From contig DKXC01000151.1 in the NCBI GenBank assembly GCA_002492045.1, forward strand, positions 1 through 5,573: DNA of 5,573 bases, given 5' to 3'. The DNA is from Micrococcaceae bacterium UBA7136 (GTDB lineage: Bacteria; Actinomycetota; Actinomycetes; Actinomycetales; Micrococcaceae). This document shows, one piece after another, positions 4,472 to 5,573 of the stretch (its first letter is position 1; each line of letters opens with the position of its first letter). Position numbers and translations under genes: made by a program. The notes under the pieces are model-generated. The model was not told where the DNA came from. It worked only from the letters and a program-made list of their open reading frames with translations, and did not search any database.

Positions 4472-5071
4472 ATGCGCCTGTCTGCTCTTTCTCGCTGGGC
4501 CCAGCCCTCCCCTATCAGTAATCTGGCCCTACTGCTGTCTGCCGGGGCCTTGGGCTCTGGTCTGCCCACCTGGATTCAGGCCCGGGTGTCTACGGTGCTG
4601 GAGAGCCAGTTGTTGGATGTGACGGGGGCTCAGGCTGCCCCTCAGTTGACGGCCCTGGCGGTGGTGGCCCTGCTGGCGGGTTTGGCTCTGCGCCTGGGAC
4701 GCCGGGGCCTGCGCTACCTGCTGGCTACTGTTTTGCTTTTGGCGGGTTCGGGCCTGGTGGCGGCTAGTGCCGGGGTGCTGGCTAACCCGCAGGCAGCTGC
4801 CGCCCACCAGGTTAATGGGGTGACTGGCACGACGGCGGCCGCCCAGTCTTATGCCCTGACTCTTTGGCCCTGGGCCACCATTGCTCTGGGTTCCCTGCTG
4901 GTGCTACTGGCTCTAGCTGCTCTGGCGACGATTCATAGCTGGCCTCAGCCTGCCAGCTACGACCGGGCCCAAAAGAAAGGCCCCTCCCCCGCAGCTAGCC
5001 AGCCGGAGGAGCTGGACGAGATTGATGCCTGGGATTCTTTGACCCGGGGCCAGGATCCGACCGATAACTAG
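4472..5071 (+). CDS. Trp biosynthesis-associated membrane protein
   Basis: A 199-residue membrane protein with about four hydrophobic segments (roughly 17-30, 59-74, 81-103 and 132-154) and a polar C-terminal tail. It has the marks of the actinobacterial family found between trpE and trpC (for example Rv1610): LPTW near residue 31, TGAQAAP (51-57), a TLWPW segment (130-134) starting the last helix, WPQPASYDR (157-165) and the ending WDSLTRGQDPT (187-197). The biochemical role is unknown. AAGGAG (4462-4467), 4 nt before the ATG, supports the start. The usual gene order is broken: it lies on the strand opposite the HGxxPAAW-type gene and lgt, and no trp enzyme gene is in the window. The truncated hsdM starts 19 bp downstream on the same strand with no terminator between, so they may be co-transcribed. 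Confidence 0.85.
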   Translation: MRLSALSRWAQPSPISNLALLLSAGALGSGLPTWIQARVSTVLESQLLDVTGAQAAPQLTALAVVALLAGLALRLGRRGLRYLLATVLLLAGSGLVAASAGVLANPQAAAAHQVNGVTGTTAAAQSYALTLWPWATIALGSLLVLLALAALATIHSWPQPASYDRAQKKGPSPAASQPEELDEIDAWDSLTRGQDPTDN

Positions 5072-5090
5072 GGTCTAGAGGGTTGGATAT

Positions 5091-5390
5091 GTGCCTGAGA
5101 CTGTTGGTGGCGACGGCAAGGGGGCTTGGGTGTCTTCTTTGAACTATTCGCAGTTCATTTGGAATGTGGCTGATTTGCTGCGGGGTACCTATAAGCAGCA
5201 CCAGTATGGGCAGGTGATTCTTCCTTTTACGGTGCTGGCCCGGCTTGATGCAGTACTAGCCCCCACTAAGCAGGCTGTTCTGGAAGCCACGAAGGACTAC
5301 CGGCTTGATACTATCCCTCCGGCTATGCTGGCGGCCCGAGCTGGTCACGATTACAGTTTAGCCAAGGAAAAAGAAAATCATCAACCATGA
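5091..5390 (+). pseudogene. hsdM: Truncated type I restriction-modification methyltransferase (HsdM N-terminus)
   Basis: A 99-residue frame whose middle, from LNYSQFIWNVADLLRG (17-32) through YGQVILPFTVLARLDAVLAP (39-58) to AGHDYSL, matches the N-terminal helical domain of HsdM. HsdM is the N6-adenine methyltransferase subunit that works with HsdS and HsdR. Full HsdM is about 500 residues or more, so the whole SAM-binding and NPPF/Y catalytic part is missing. After about residue 90 the sequence turns into the A-rich, charged end AKEKENHQP and stops at TGA, exactly where the DNA becomes AT-rich. This suggests a deletion or insertion breakpoint near 5355-5365. The start is GTG, with AGAGGG (5077-5082) 8 nt upstream. 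It cannot methylate DNA alone. Whether the rest of hsdM lies beyond the right edge, split by an insertion, cannot be seen. Confidence 0.72.
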
Positions 5391-5434
5391 ACACTCTAAA
5401 CCGATTTGAAATAATCCACAAAGGAGAAAAATGA
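5387..5434 (+). CDS. Possible 15-codon ORF linking hsdM fragment and next ORF
   Basis: MNTLNRFEIIHKGEK begins in an ATGA overlapping the hsdM-fragment stop and ends in an ATGA overlapping the start of the 41-codon ORF. It therefore bridges the two by 4-nt overlaps on each side. No ribosome binding site of its own is evident, so it would depend on coupling. It contains the ribosome binding site of the next ORF within its own codons. It is very short and may be chance. Confidence 0.15.
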   Translation: MNTLNRFEIIHKGEK

Positions 5435-5556
5435 GAACCCTAGAACTTTTATGGAACCCAGCCTACTTTGATTGGACAGAAGAAGAGCAGTTAGAACTAT
5501 ACCTGAGTTTTCTGGAAGGAAACCAAAAACCGCTTCGCTGGTCTTTAGGAAACTGA
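5431..5556 (+). CDS. Unrecognised 41-aa small protein in low-G+C DNA
   Basis: This complete small frame begins MRTLELLWNPAYFDWTEEEQ and ends KPLRWSLGN before TGA. AAAGGAG (5420-5426), 4 nt before the ATG, is the clearest translation signal in the right-hand tail. The product is acidic in the middle (DWTEEEQLELYLSFLEG), rich in Trp and Leu, and has no signal peptide or membrane helix. I recognise no family. Its DNA is about 40% G+C (70 of 173 bases G or C from 5401 to the end), well below the neighbouring genes, and uses A/T-ending codons such as TTA, AGA and GAA. This fits horizontally acquired DNA replacing the rest of hsdM. It could also be the fragment of a larger foreign gene. Confidence 0.45.
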   Translation: MRTLELLWNPAYFDWTEEEQLELYLSFLEGNQKPLRWSLGN

Positions 5557-5573
5557 GGCTTATTCATTAGGTC

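Noticed and set aside
5391..5573. An insertion-sequence end or phage attachment site in the AT-rich tail
   Set aside because: No terminal inverted repeat, target duplication, tRNA end or transposase/integrase coding sequence is visible within the window, so I report only a compositional junction.
1..5573. CRISPR array, tRNA or rRNA genes
   Set aside because: I saw no spaced direct repeats, no cloverleaf with a T-loop GGTTCRA core, and no ribosomal RNA-like sequence.

Overview
The window looks like chromosomal DNA from a fairly high-G+C actinobacterium, most likely a member of the Micrococcales such as the Micrococcaceae (Rothia-like). This placement is inferred from protein character, not from a database search. 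The main support is two actinobacterial marker proteins, a 'Trp biosynthesis-associated' membrane protein and an HGxxPAAW-type small membrane protein. Other support is G/C-ending codons and a mix of leadered and possibly leaderless starts.

Layout from left to right: the first 293 codons of pyruvate kinase (pyk, minus strand, running off the left edge); a 324-bp divergent intergenic region with a good pyk promoter, a nested hairpin and a possible leaderless upstream ORF; a HemG-like flavodoxin-domain protein (plus); a strong hairpin terminator between convergent genes; a zinc-dependent alcohol dehydrogenase of the AdhP type (minus) with a CRP/GlxR-like palindrome upstream; lgt, prolipoprotein diacylglyceryl transferase (minus); a terminator; the HGxxPAAW-type protein (minus); a divergent gap with a GC-rich inverted repeat; the Trp-associated membrane protein (plus); a truncated HsdM (type I restriction-modification methyltransferase) N-terminus (plus); and an AT-rich tail with an unrecognised 41-codon ORF.

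The most informative context is synteny. In many actinobacteria (for example Mycobacterium tuberculosis trpE-Rv1610-trpC-trpB-trpA-lgt-...-pykA) the Trp-associated membrane protein, the trp genes, lgt and pyk form one co-directional block. Here both trp-associated small membrane proteins, lgt and pyk are present, but trpC, trpB and trpA are absent from the position between the HGxxPAAW gene and lgt. A 90-bp gap with a terminator occupies that position, and the Trp-associated membrane gene is on the opposite strand. The window therefore looks like the remnant of a dismantled tryptophan operon. Next to it is a decayed restriction-modification gene that switches abruptly into DNA of about 40% G+C, which suggests a rearrangement or insertion border at the right end.

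Functionally the genes do not form one pathway: glycolysis (Pyk), fermentative or alcohol redox metabolism (AdhP), a flavoprotein, and lipoprotein maturation (Lgt). I found no tRNA, rRNA, CRISPR array or complete mobile element, and no convincing complete new system. The right-hand low-G+C tail and the pyk leader are the places most worth following up.
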